Positions 11,522-23,316 are shown, counted from the stretch's first letter. The stretch is DNA of 64,000 nucleotides from Buxus sempervirens (GCA_947561395.2 OX387187.1:27199829-27263828); one strand, 5' to 3'. Notes: generated by a model from the sequence alone, not told the origin. Program-made: numbers and translations.

Positions 11522-11807
11522 TTTATAAGAAGGGAATGCTTAGATCTAGACCCACTCACAGTTTTGAAGTTTATTGTACATATTACTAATGGACGTATTT
11601 ATATACTTATTTTCACGTTTATGTAACTAGATGAGGTCTGTCATGCCATCTTTATTTTAAAGTTCTTATGAGACCATATCTGTCATTTAGATAATTTATT
11701 CCATTATATAATTTGAAATAAACACAGGAAAACATAACAAAGAATAAGGAGCTCCAGCTTTTTAATTTTAGAAATAATGCCCGTGCATCGCAGGGGCAGC
11801 CCGCTAG

Positions 11808-11996
11808 TTTAATTTAATAAATTACAAGTGAGAAATGAAGATTTGTTGTGGGGTACTTTGTTGACCATTTGAATGAGGAGGGGCAATATGGAGATTTCAA
11901 AGGGGGAAACAAATACATTTTAATTAAAAACATATAATAGAATAAAAAGTTCAGGAGGGGCAATTGTCCCCCCGACCATAATATAGTTCTGCCCCT
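11808..11996 (+). repeat. Right half of the dispersed repeat split by the Helitron
   Basis: From 11808 (tttaatttaataaattacaa) the sequence matches 44698-44840 through gatttgttgtggggta, tgttgaccatttga and ttttaattaaaaacatataa. Beyond 11936 it continues with ggaggggcaattgtcccccc and gttctgcccctatgg, wording seen at the edge of a common plant interspersed repeat, whereas the 44.8-kb copy diverges at that point. Confidence 0.8.
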
Positions 11997-13150
11997 ATGG
12001 ACATCAATTCCCTATGCTTATAAACTCTTTTCTGTAGAACGATTCAATTCTCATTTACGATTGGGGTTGCATAGTGAAAAGCCCCGGCCTGGAGAGCGAG
12101 GGATTTGGCACTTTTGATCTCACAATCAAAACAGGTTCCATATTGAAGCTTTTACGAATGTGAATTTGGGGATTCATGAGCTTCTAGACGCCTTTTTCTT
12201 ACTTTAAATATCATCCTCAAATTCATAAATCAATTAGTATTCATTCCCAAGCATCCGCATGTTACTACACATTCAAACCCAGTCGAAACCACGCACTCAA
12301 ACATTCTTGATCGCCAATATCAACGTGCAAATCCTATTAAAATTACTAAAAAATGTGACATGCCATATATTGTACTCACAGCTATAGTGATACTAAGAAT
12401 TTTATGATAAGAGTGTCATTAGATACTGTTTGGAAACACTTTCTAAATATTGCTTTCTCATTTTTGAATATAAAAAATCGAAATTGTCATTGGCAAGGAT
12501 AGTTTTCAGATTGATTTTTTTTTTTAAAATGGATATATCATGTAGTTTTTAATGCCAAAAGTATAAATGTAACGAATGTGACAAATGAAAGGAGGTTCTA
12601 GATTCACCTTGGAGAATTGTTGGTATAATGCAAGAGATTGAAGAATTGGGGACACTTTTCAGCAAAGAAATTATTAGAAGAATTAATCTACCATGACGAA
12701 AACCGTGCAGCAAACAAGCTTGAAAATTTTGCACTGGATCATTACCTATGCATGTGGAGAATTAATCTTCCTATAGAATTTAATTCTATTCTCCGTGATG
12801 ACTTGTCGGGTCGAGCATCGAGTCAGTATGTAATGAATGGTTTACCAGTTTGAATAAAATTTGTCCGCTTTTTCTAGCAAAATGGTAATGCTCATGTGAT
12901 GAATGCGTCTGGGATCACTCATGCCTATGGGTAAGTGCTTCTAGGTAACTTATCTAAGATGCTGCAGGTTCTCATTCCCGACGAAGATTAGACATTGCTT
13001 TCCAGCGAAGATTAGATGTTGCCGGTCTGATTGTCTTCAAGTTCTCTTATCCACATTCCCTTTGAACTTGTCAATGGATTCTTTCTTTGTCTTGGCTTTC
13101 ACATTATCGATGGTGCCGAACGCCATAAGCACCAGGTTGTCAATGTGCAC
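11997..13150. other. Unassigned spacer
   Basis: No gene is recognised. A 71-codon open frame at 12638-12853 has no family motif I can name and is not called. The rest is AT-rich non-coding sequence. Confidence 0.4.
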
Positions 13151-13159
13151 AAGCTATAT

Positions 13160-13925
13160 GGCATAACCTGTGACCATTTTAGTTTTTTCAGCTAGTAAAG
13201 GAGGAGGCTTTAGCATGCGTTTGGCGAGTCCCATCTGACGGTCTTCGTTATCCAATAACCCGAGTTCACCTCTTGGTAACAGAGCAAATAGGGTTTCAAG
13301 TGGTAGAAAACGAGCTTCCAGTAGTGGAAGGTATTGCTCCACTTCCAAAGACAACATGGAAGAGGTGACTTCAGAATTCGTCACCTACGCGGTTCAAATC
13401 CCTCCGACACCGGATCACCAGCTCATGTCTGTCTCCCAGAACAGTCTCTCTGAGAATGTCAGGTTTCCTGGAAAACCTGAGAGGAGCTTCATTTCGGGGA
13501 CCATCTTCACCGGAGGATACAATTCTGTCACACATGGCCATGTCATAGATTGTTCTCCAGATCGTCCCGAGACTGTAAAATCAATGAGAATGATTTGTGG
13601 AATGAGGGGGTGCGATGGGAAAGCTCTCCAAGGCGATTCAAAGGTTCCATGTTAATGTGGCTGCAGGATTTGCCAAGAATGTTACTCTGAGTGCATCGAA
13701 AGCGGAGGGGGGCAGTGTCCTGGCTGCAAGGAACCGTATAGGGATGTGAGTGACGATGATGAATCTAGGTCAGAAGCAGAAGACCAGGTTCTTTTCCGTT
13801 ACCTTCAATGGCAAAACTCAGACCAAATAAAGGGCTTTCCCTTGTTAGATCGTTCAAAGCTCACAATCATCCTCCCGAGTTTGATCACAATCGTTGGCTC
13901 TATGGGAATGCAGTCTGACCTGAAG
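13160..13925 (+). pseudogene. Cellulose synthase-like D (CSLD5-type) N-terminal exon fragment
   Basis: In order, the sequence reads SKGGGFSMRLASP, stop TGA 13236-13238, SLSNNPSSPLGNRAN, SSGRYCSTSKDN, EVTSEFVTYAVQIPPTPDHQ, SFISGTIFTGGYNSVTHGHV, and then the RING-like zinc finger. In the finger, after a TAA at 13653-13655, come CGCRICQECYSECIES and GGGQCPGCKEPYRDVSDDDE. Near 13787 the frame shifts and continues as LSLVRSFKAHNHPPEFDHNR, then YGNAV. This is the cytosolic N-terminal region of a CSLD glycan synthase involved in wall synthesis at cytokinesis and tip growth. The GT2 catalytic domain and transmembrane helices are absent. Two stops, one frameshift and an internal deletion make it a relic. 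Confidence 0.85.
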
Positions 13926-16200
13926 AAAGCTCGATTCCAATTCGATTGGGAAACAGAGTTTGGAGAAGCTGCTAGGAGTGGCTTCTCCTTACGGGTAATT
14001 TCCTCTACTCCTTACGGGCAAGGACTCACCCGTTTAGCATTACCAAACGCTTTTTTAACTTAAATTAAGTCTTTTTAATAAGCAATAAGTTAAATTAAGT
14101 GCTTAGTTAAGCAGCCCCAAACACGGCCTTAATCTGTAATTGAATAAAATTCTTAGGAAGATCCTCCCTCCCTCCCTGCTCACGATCAATATTTGGGAAA
14201 ACGTTGGACGAACATGAACTAATGTCGTCTTTCGGAAATCTTTCAGCATCAAAGGTCTATGCTCAATCACAGAAGGTTTTCTCGGTTTGGGTTGAGTGTC
14301 TAGACCAGATGAATTTAAGGAAGCCATGACATCGAGGAATATAAGTTGAAGTACTCTCTGACGAAACAAGAAAAGCAAACGGAAGCTACAGTAGACCTTG
14401 TTTTGAACCTAAGTGAGATCTAAGTGATTAACAAGAAGAACCAGAGGAAATTAATCGCAATAAATTTTATAAAGAAATGCTATAGTTTATTTGGTATTTC
14501 GAGGATTTTGAAGATAAAATGATAAGTTGTTGTGAAAGAAAGAGCAGAAAACCTCCGTTGGATGAAAATTGGACTCAGGACACACTCCACAGTTAGCATG
14601 GAATACCGTTCAGCATCTTTACAATGATCATAGATGACAAGATTCCTTGACCCAAGCGAAATCCTCATTCTGCAAATCCAAGGGATGCCAAGCTTCGTAT
14701 TTGTCCCACCAATTTTTGGTGGTCGTTGACACACAAGCCATTCCACCAAAAAAAGTTGACACACAAGCCAAGTATGGGTCCTCCCCTTGACAACCATCGG
14801 AATTGAATTTCTTCTATTAGGAAATACAAGGAATAAAAGCATGTCCCATGTTTGTCAAAATGCCTCAAACAGAAATTTGTTACTTTTTTAATTTTTTTTT
14901 CCTTGTGTGCTGCCTATTAAGTGCTTAAACATAGGTGTTAACCAAACACCAATTTTTTTAAATAATTAATTTCTTACAACTATGGATAAGAACTTAAATA
15001 AAACAATTTATCTTTTAAGTGCTTATCCATAAGCACTAGCAATCCCAAACGCCACCTAAACATGCCCAGCTGAAAAAAAGACCTAACTAATCTGTGTGTG
15101 TATCTATATATATATAATAATGTGTATAACCTATACATTACAAACAAAAAGCATAACTTCCAAAGTTAATGGAACTGAGAGCTTGAATCCACAGAGTCGA
15201 AAAATGGACACCCAAATAAGCTACGAAAATTCACTGGAGAAGAATAGGTAGTCGAGATCCTCACTAACAGCTCAACAAAGAACACAAGTAGCCGATGCTA
15301 GTATGGGCTTACTAACTCCAGGAAGAATGAAGAAGCTAAGCCAATATTTGGGGAACTAAATAAGCATAGCAAGATAAGACAATCAATGCACAGGGCACAT
15401 CAATAAAGGCAAAACGTATTGATTGTGATCATTCAATTCATTCAGGAGACTTGTAAGCCCAGATATAATTCTGCAACAACTCGTTTTCTGGAACAAAACC
15501 TATGATCGATCTTTTGCAAAAAGACTTCTTCTCTTGTATGAAATGTTACATACGGTAATTACAGAGAAAAGTCATTCATTTTACACATTGAACAAAATCC
15601 AACGAGGGATCAATTCCTCAAAAGTAGAGTTGCCCTAGCCATATGAATTAACCCCAAATGATTTTTGTTCAAGAAGTAGCACTATTGTTTCTGTGTCCTC
15701 TCATTCCAGCCAGAATTGGAGGAAGATGAGTATGCAGCAGTCTCTCCCTTGCTTGCTGTCGATAAATTGGAGCCTACAGTGTCCTTGTTTTCATCTAGTT
15801 TCTATTAGAACTGTCGCTAATCACTCACAAAATCAGCCTTCTTCACTGTTGTCATTGAGCAATTTCAGGAAACCAAATCAGCCTCCTTAACTATAGCAGT
15901 TGACAAATCTGAAAGCAGTAGAAGTTATCTTTGGAATATCTAACTAAATGTACAACTCATAGAGTTACTGTAGCTTAATTAGCACATTCTTAGGATTAAT
16001 TTAAGCTACAATCCCTGTATATATACCTGTCCAATCAATTAGATTCAAAGTGTGAGTTTATCCTCAAACCTCTATAGTTTCTATCGGGGTAGAAGCTGCA
16101 ACCGGGTTTGCGCTGCACTTCTTTTGTAGCCCAAAATTGAGTTTGGTTGAACTCGGGCTCATGTTTTAGAACCCTTAAAGCTTGAAAAACCCGAAGTTGA
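13926..16200. other. Unassigned spacer
   Basis: No gene is recognised. At about 15716-15780 a short frame reads LEEDEYAAVSPLLAVDKLEP but could not be assigned. Two AT-rich stretches (about 14040-14110 and 14880-15060) share wording such as taagtgctta and ccaaac, and may be small MITE remnants. Confidence 0.35.
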
Positions 16201-16214
16201 AGTTGAATTTATAT

Positions 16215-16228
16215 TCACACACACACAC

Positions 16229-16290
<62 letters not shown>
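16215..16290. repeat. Compound (CA)n-(TA)n microsatellite
   Basis: About seven CA units (16216-16229) are followed by about thirty uninterrupted AT/TA units to 16290. The apparent open frame over it (alternating Ile-Tyr) is a by-product of the repeat. Confidence 0.95.
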
Positions 16291-16291
<1 letters not shown>

Positions 16292-16717
16292 TAATGAATG
16301 TGTGTTTATATTTAGCATTTTTTTTATCCTTTTATATTGTCTTTGTAGTTATGCGATCAATTATAAAACATAAATTTATTAACACGTAATAACACACGTG
16401 CAAATCAATGATAAAATATACAATTTATACACACATATACGCTATAATGCATGTGATATTTGGGCACAAATATTCTACAACAAGGATTATTCAACTACAA
16501 ATACAACGGTCCTTTGATTAGATTATTATATTTTGAAAATAATATTTTAAGAAATAAATTAATGAAGTTTTTTCCAAATTTAAGGGACCAATTAAGAAGC
16601 TGTTGTATGTTAATATACGTTTTCAATTATAGTGATATTCTAACATTTGCATTAATTCATGACAAAAAAATAAAAGAAGTATTTAAAAATTTATATTTTG
16701 TTTGGGCCAATCTGAAC

Positions 16718-17894
16718 CTAGCCGGCCGACGTGAGGGGCGATTTGAGGCGATTTCGTTTGGGGTCCCGAGGACACTTGGGTCAGATAATCTTCGATTTGC
16801 TGCTGGTTTTTTATGGTTGGTTTCCTTCTCGCCCCCTTCAAACCACTCTTATTAGTGGTTTTTGTTGGTGGTTTTAGGTCTTTCTTCCAGTCTTCTTGCT
16901 GCTGCTCTTACTTGGTTTGGCGATTTGGTGAGTTCTCTTTGTTCTCTGTTGGCTTCTTGCTCTCTGGTCTTCGTCGTTTTGGCCTTTTCGTTGCCTCTTC
17001 ACTTCATGTGTGGTTTCTCCTGGTGCCATCTTCTGTTCCCCTACCGTCTCCTCTCTTTGTGTTAAGTTACTGCAGGCTCAAGGGGTGTTTCTTTGCTTCC
17101 ATTTGGGTTGGGCTCTTGTATCTCTTCCCTGGGTTTTTGGGCTATAGAACAGAAGAAAAACGTTAGAAGCATCTGCGACAGGTTCTTTTGTTTGGCGGCA
17201 TTTCTCGTTGTCTGGGTAGCTGTTAATCAAGTTGTGTGGTAGTCAGTTTGTTCCCTTCGCATATGGCTACGGAATCGAAGGATGAAACAGAGGACCCTGA
17301 TGGGGTCGAAGACGATGAGGGGTTGCATAGTTTTAAGCTTGGATGGTTCTTCAGGACCTAGAGTTTCGATGCCTTGGTTGCAGCAACTCCTTGCCCGTGT
17401 AATTAGTTTTTCGGTGTCTTGTTTTGTTTTCTTCTTTAGCGTAATCAAGTTTATTGTGTTGTCTTTAGTCTGGTTTTGTGGTGTTAGGTGCTGGAAGGCT
17501 TCGACCCCCATAGTCCAGGTGCAGTTCTGGGTTCGGACGTGTCTCGGTTTACCGAGCACTCCTTTTCTGGCTTTCTCGTCTCTGTTGAAGCCGTTTCTCC
17601 CTTTATTGGGAATTTCAATCCGTGTTCCGACGGACCCTTCGTCCGACCTTACCCCTGTTTTTCAGGCGGTTTCATGTTGCTTCGGCGCAAGGTCGAACAC
17701 TTTCACTCAGAACTGTTACCAGATTGTTGGGGTTTATGTTTCCCCCGTCTCCTGGCTTCTTTTGCTCCCAGGCTTTTATGAGTGTTTTATCTGTGTTTTC
17801 TACCTTGTAGCCACAGCTCTTGTAACACTGTGTTCATCTAATGAAGAAAGGGCTTAGCTCGGCTTTCCATCAAAAAAAAAGAAGCTAGCCGGCC
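16718..17894 (+). mobile_element. Poly-A retroposon (LINE-like or truncated LINE) with 10-bp target duplication
   Basis: A 1.15-kb insert (16728-17884) is bounded by direct repeats CTAGCCGGCC at 16718-16727 and 17885-17894. It ends in an A9 tail (17872-17880) preceded by tttccatc, the usual wording at plant LINE tails. No reverse transcriptase or endonuclease motif is visible in any frame. It is therefore either the 3' untranslated part of a 5'-truncated LINE or a non-autonomous retroposon. The 191-codon frame across it has no recognisable domain. Confidence 0.75.
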
Positions 17895-17977
17895 AAACTC
17901 AAATAATAACATTTGCATTGGGTAAGTTTGGCTTAGGGCGGGCCAATGATAAGTTTGAGCTAATGGGCGGGCCAACA

Positions 17978-20124
17978 ATACATGTGAGCCTTAGTGTATC
18001 CGGTACCATGCACCGGATACCTTAAGGCCCTTTATTATCCGGTCTGATATACCGGATACCTTAAGTTTGCTCAAAATTAGGGTTTTCCGAGAGCTTTTCA
18101 CTTTTACCATCATGTCCCTCATTAAATGAGGGGAAATCGCGGAAATGACCTTAGGGTTAAGGTTGGAGGGGTTCTAGACATTAAGTTGTGTCTACCAATG
18201 ACCTTAGCCTTTGCCTATAAATAGGAGCCTCCTCCTTGAGCAAATGGCACACAACTCTTGTTTTGAATTCTCGCAAAGAAGAACTCCAAGAGAAGAAGAA
18301 AACCGCTGTGGAATCGCCTCCAGAACTCAGGTAAGCCTCAACTTTTCTTTTTATTTTCTGTCTTTACATTCCTAGATCTAGATCTCTTCTTCTACCTTTC
18401 TGTAGTGTAAAGCCTTGTTTGTATGTGTGGAAATCCTTCCCCGGCTCAAAGTATCTCAAGACTCCCCTAGCCGTAAAACGTGAAGGCGGATCTAGGAGAA
18501 ACGAGACTGGGGATTGACCCTAGTGCTAGAACCAATGTAGCATAAGGCCTTTTTGATTGATTGAAAACCGTTCCATAATCAAAGTACCCTTGATTATTTC
18601 GAAGATCCGTGTTTAACGGGGAGAGAGAACAGAGGGAAACGGTAATGGAACGGAACCCTAGGCTGTCTTAGAACCCTATTTGGATGAATATGTATGCATG
18701 CTATTGATCTTGTTTGGTTTTTTTACACTTGCACATACATATCACTATTTTGGCGGGATAGGCTCGTATTTGGGGTTTATTGCATTTATTGTGATAAATC
18801 TCAAATAAATTGCCTCAATCAATTCTGGAATGTCTTTTGGATGATTTTAAGGTATTTGTGTTCATCTTGCACGAATCACACATTTTTATCAATTTTCGGA
18901 TTTGGTTTTTCTTCAAAAGTGGCTTAACTTGACAGCACCTGTACCCTTACTTCGGACGTCCATAACTTCATCATCCGGATGAATTTTAGGGTGATTCTAG
19001 AACCATGGGAAAGGTGAGGCTGTCTAGTTTATATCCACCAAATTTCATGAATTTCTATCTAGCGGATGTTTGACACCTCTCTGTCGAAGTTGAGTGGACA
19101 GTTCAGGTTCAAGTACAGAACTTGTCACTTCGACGGACCGCCATGTGTTCGTTTTAAGTCCGATTTGAGGGATTTTTATTTCTGAGTACTCCTTTATGAG
19201 TCTATTTTCAAATCCAGTTGGTTTCATAATTTTTGGATTCCATTAGAATTATTGGTAGCCGATTTACTCAGAACTGTTCATTTGTACTTTTCTGGGTAAA
19301 TCTGTGATCTTCGGGGCCTGTTCGGGAGACCACCCAAGGCACATCCGAAGGGATTTTTGTATGAGGCTAGTTTTTTTTTGAAAGATGGCCATACAAACTT
19401 CAATCACACCAAATTTCGTGGACTTTTATGTTGTGGATTTTTCTAGACAATTTTTCAAAGTTGCCCACTTACCACTTTTAAAAATCCCCAGCAGCAACTT
19501 CAAAGGAGCATAACTCCTAGATTTTTCATCGGAATGAAGTGAAATTTTGCATGAGACCCTTATTTACTATAATCTTTCAAATGGATTTGGTTTGATTTGA
19601 TTTAAAATTGTATTTGAATGATTTCAAGACAAATGGCATACTTTTTACCAAACTTCCCGGATTTGATTTAACTTGGTTTTGATCAACTTGTGCTTTGATT
19701 TCCACCTCTCTAATGTTCCAGAAATGATATTGACATAAGAGGAGAACCCAAAATTCATTTGGATTCTCATGTGAAGATATCATACATTTGACCTTTTTCA
19801 AGATTTCTCATGATTTTTAGCAAGCTTTCTTACTTTATTTTTGCATGAACATACACTTGGCAACCACTTCGTGTGGATGAATGGGGGTGCCTAACACCTT
19901 CCCCCGTTCATAATCTAATCCCCTTACCCATCTCTGGATTTGATTTTCAAGTAGGGTTATTTTTATCCTAGAATTTGTCTTTTGGCTATTTTTGCCTACT
20001 TTTGAATCTTTGGTGTCCATTCTCACCCCAAAATCATGAATGGTGGCAACTCTCCCATTTTTGCGTTGAGCCCGTGTGCTGACGGAGGGACGATCACTCC
20101 GGTGATTTTATCCCATGTCTCACA
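17978..20124 (+). repeat. 5' LTR of the Tat element (5'-truncated)
   Basis: It matches 41872-44017 almost base for base and ends at CTCACA (20124). It starts inside the second palindrome of the array, so the first two palindromes and the TGTAGACACC terminus present in the 3' copy are missing. It retains palindromes at 17996-18020 and 18035-18059, and a TATA box at 18215-18224. Confidence 0.93.
18215..18224 (+). promoter_or_regulatory. TATA box of the 5' LTR promoter
   Basis: CTATAAATAG lies in the middle of the LTR, about 155 bp downstream of the last palindrome. The same box is at 42109-42118 in the 3' LTR. It should start the genomic gag-pol transcript. Confidence 0.75.
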
Positions 20125-20126
20125 AC

Positions 20127-20144
20127 TGGCGACTCTGCTGGGGA
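20127..20144 (+). promoter_or_regulatory. Primer-binding site
   Basis: TGGCGACTCTGCTGGGGA begins two bases after the LTR end. Its TGGCGA start is complementary to a tRNA 3' end of type TCGCCA. PBSs of this wording are typical of Tat/Ogre elements, where the primer has been described as an arginine tRNA; the tRNA identity here is from memory. Confidence 0.85.
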
Positions 20145-21505
20145 CTTGTGGATTTAAGCCTATTTGTGTATATTCATGCGTTTTCTTTACTTTTGAATGC
20201 TTGCTATTTTGTTTACTTTATTGGTGTATATTGGTGTATTCTAAATCTGATTGGGATGCTTTTAAATTTACATTGATAAAGGCATGTGTGTATGCTTGGA
20301 TAAGCTTAGGATCATGTTTAGGGCCTTACCTTGTTGTGCATGCCTACTTGTTTTTTTTGCTTGCCTTGTGTTAGGAGGTTCTTAGTGCCATGATTTGAGC
20401 ATGAAAACATTGAGCAAAAATCTGTAAATACAGTAGCCATTAGGATGGTTTTCAAGCATGTTTTCCCTCATTAAAACACTTTTGTATCATGTCAAGTAGT
20501 TGCTAAATTTTTAGGCATTAATTTGGGGTATAAGGGAAGCACTTTTGAGCATGAAAATTCTGGAAATTTCAGTGTATATTTGGGGGATTTCAAGCATGTT
20601 TAACCTCATTGAAACACTTTTGAACCATGTCAAGTAGTGCTAAAATTTTAGGCTTCAATTTGGGTAGAAATGGTACACTTTGAGTATGAAAAAGAGCATG
20701 AAATCTGGAATTTTAGAAATGCTTTTGGGTTTCAAGCATGCTTACATGAGTTAATTGTTGTTTGTACAAATAACATGTTTTGTATAAAACTTTTTGGGCA
20801 TGTAATTTTTTTGTGCATATTTAGTGGTTTTGGTGCTTGCTTGCTTGTATTTAGCTTCATTATTTTTGTCATATGTACCTTGGCTTGAAATTGAATGCAT
20901 GGCTACGAAAAAGAGTGGCAAGGGGCTGGGACGTTGTGATTGTTACCACAATTTAAAATTGCACTTGAGCACTTGAAACAATTTGCACAGCCTACCCATT
21001 ACCTATTAGGAAGTTGAACCATGAATGTGTGTAGCTTGGCGCACCGAGGTCGTGACTTCGGAAAGCGAAAATGAAAACATTTACCTTAGAATTTGGGTCA
21101 ATGATGTGATGACAATGGGATTTGTGATTCGATTCCGGGCATCACTAGACTTGAGTTCTAAGTTGCCAATTAAGCCAAAACCCAAAAACCATACGCTTGA
21201 AGGTGGAGAAACACATTTTCGGCTAAAACCACACAATTGCGTTTGGGGAATTGGGTGTAAATGTGGGGAGGCCGTTTGCATGTTTTACAGGCCAAGGTAT
21301 AATGTGAATACCATATCGAATGAAGGTAATACAAGGTGGCAAGGTAAAGCCATGTTCTTTTCCTAAATTTGGGGAATTTTGCAAGTATGATGTCCAAGCC
21401 CAATTTGGGGCAAGTTTTGAAGGTCAAATTAAGGTGAACATCAATTGGGAATGAAAAAAAAAACTAATCGGGTGAAAAAATGAGTCAAAAAGGGCCATTT
21501 CGGCA
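20145..21505 (+). other. 5' untranslated leader with a partial duplication
   Basis: No long coding frame. A ~80-bp block at 20451-20530 (ttcaagcatgttttccctca, aacacttttgtatcatgtca) is repeated at about 20590-20667. The Ogre-type ORF1 expected here in some Tat elements is not found. Confidence 0.6.
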
Positions 21506-21647
21506 ATAACCGGTAACTCAGGCCGGTTAATAACAACTCTGTTCATATCCGGTATATATTTCCGGATACAAAGGCATATGCGTATATCCGGTTATGGTGA
21601 CCGGATACAATAAGGCATATTCTTATCCGGAATATTATACCCGATAC
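21506..21647. promoter_or_regulatory. Palindrome array in the leader (four 25-bp units, 39-bp period)
   Basis: Units occupy 21506-21530, 21545-21569, 21584-21608 and 21623-21647. Each has the form (A/G/T)TATCCGG(T/A), 7-base spacer, then the inverse half-site. The first is degenerate (ATAACCGGT...). The start-to-start spacing is exactly 39 bp three times over. The motif is the same as in the LTR and upstream of both antisense genes. Confidence 0.9.
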
Positions 21648-21960
21648 GTTCAAAAATGCACAAATTGGCTTCTCAGCCTAAATTTTCAGAATAAAATGCC
21701 TAAAACACTGTGGATAATCCTTAGGCACCCCGAAAAAGACATAAGAAATGTTCCCAAAATACAAAATCAAAGAAAAAAAAACAAAAAAAGAATAAAATAA
21801 AATATTCTTTCAGGATTTAACCTAAGTTTGAAAATCAAAGAGGAAACCAAGGTGTCATATTTTTTGACACCAACTCAACTCAAACATGTGTTAGTCAAAC
21901 TTTTGAACTTGAAAACTGAGAAAATTCAGCAAATTTGAAAAAAAATAAAAAATAAAAAAA

Positions 21961-23173
21961 ACCTTTGGTTGGTTATTTTTATCAATCAAATCAAAACATT
22001 TGTGGGATACTTGGAAGCCCTAGAATATTCCAAGACACCTTTGGTTGGTTATTTTTATCAATCAAATCAAAACATTTGTGGGATACTTGGAAGCCCTAGA
22101 ATATTCCAAGACACCTTTGGTTGGTTATTTTTATCAATCAAATCAAAACTTTTGTGGGACACTTGGAAGCCCTAGAATATTCCATGAAAACCTTGGTTGG
22201 TTATTTCTATCAATCAAATCAAAACTTTTGTGGGATACTCGGAAGCCCTAGAATATTCCAAGAAACCTTTGGTTGGTTATTTTTATCAATCAAATCAAAA
22301 CATTTGTGGGACACTCGGAAGCCCTAGAATATTCCAAGAAACCTTTGGTTGGTTATTTTTATCAATCAAATCAAAACATTTGTGGGACACTTGGAAGCCC
22401 TACAATATTCCAAGAAACCTTTGGTTGGTTATTTTTATCAATCAAATCAAAACATTTGTGGGACACTTGGAAGCCCTAGAATATTCCAAGAAACCTTTGG
22501 TTGGTTATTTTTATCAATCGAATCAAAACATTTGTGCGACACTTGGAAGCCCTAGAATATTCCAAGAAACCTTTGGTTGGTTATTTTTATCGATCAAATC
22601 AAAACATTTGTGGGACACTTGGAAGCCCTAGAATATTCCAAGAAACCTTTGGTTGGTTATTTTTATCAATCAAATCAAAACATGTGTGGGACGCTTGAAA
22701 GCCCTAGAATATTCCAAGGAACCTTTGGTTGGTTATTTTTATCAATCAAATCAAAAAAAAGTGGGACACTTGGAAGCCCTAGAATATTCCATGAAAACCT
22801 TGGTTGGTTATTTCTATCAATCAAACAAAAAAAAGTGAGACCTCTGGAAGCCCTAGAATATTCCATGAAAACCTTAGTTGGTTATTTTTATCAATCAAAT
22901 CAAAAAAAAAAAGTGGGACCTTTGGAAGCCCTAGAATATTCCATGAAAACCTTGGTTGGTTATTTTTATTAATCAAATCAAAACATTTGTGGGATACTTG
23001 GAAGCCCTAGAATATTCCAAGACACCTTTGGTTGGTTATTTTTATCAATCAAATCAAAAAAAAAAATTTGGGACCCTTGGAAGCCCTAGAATATTCCATG
23101 AAAACCTTGGTTGGTTATTTTTATCAATCAAATCAAAAAATTTTGGGACCCTTGGAGGCCCTAGAATATTCCA
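21961..23173 (+). repeat. 76-bp tandem satellite in the retrotransposon leader (about 16 copies)
   Basis: Sixteen units of about 76 bp, starting ttggttggttatttttatca, then aatcaaaacatttgtggg and ttggaagccctagaatattc. Unit starts fall at 21969, 22045, 22121 and so on in steps of 76. The first eleven copies are nearly uniform. The last five or so contain A-runs replacing catttgtg. Because 76 is not a multiple of three, every frame stays open across many units, which explains the many short frames here. It lies between the PBS and gag. Confidence 0.95.
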
Positions 23174-23316
23174 ACACAAAATCAAAACAACAAAAAAAAA
23201 ATTCCAACAAAAAAAAAAACAAAAACAAAAAAAAATAAAATAAAAATAAAAATAAATCTGGATTGGTGTTCACCTAACCTACTGGTTTACATGTATAGGG
23301 GTGTGACTCAAGTTAA

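Larger units (their letters stand above)
7269..11807 (+). mobile_element. Helitron (4.5 kb, non-autonomous) with a captured GRF fragment
   Basis: The 3' end has Helitron hallmarks: a hairpin GCCCGTGC-ATC-GCAGGGGC (one mismatch) at about 11779-11797, followed by CTAG at 11804-11807. The 5' end begins CCTATATATTAAG, the expected TC changed to CC. Insertion lies exactly between A and T without target duplication. The host repeat at 44690-44705 reads straight through the junction (tattaaaa then tttaattt), giving an internal empty site and single-base boundaries. No Rep/helicase gene is present, so it depended on an autonomous partner. Inside are a GC-rich 5' part (7300-7660), a GRF exon (7894-8035), an unassigned exon-like piece with an acceptor near 8955 (to about 9112), and several internal duplications. 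Confidence 0.88.

Noticed and set aside
14040-15060. hAT-like MITE pair
   Set aside because: Shared words are short and no terminal inverted repeat with a target duplication could be fixed.
16182-16373. Frame with (Ile-Tyr)n
   Set aside because: Translation of the TA microsatellite.
17282-17857. 191-codon frame in the poly-A retroposon
   Set aside because: Hydrophobic, biased composition without LINE or other domain; treated as non-coding.
21969-23243. A dozen overlapping 60-140 codon open frames and a CRISPR-like regular pattern
   Set aside because: The 76-bp unit is repeated directly with no unique spacers, and its frames are open in all registers because the unit lacks stops. This is a eukaryotic leader satellite, not coding DNA and not a CRISPR array.
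20125-23316. Ogre-type ORF1 between the 5' LTR and gag
   Set aside because: No frame of the expected size or content exists in the leader, so the element is called Tat-lineage rather than Ogre proper.
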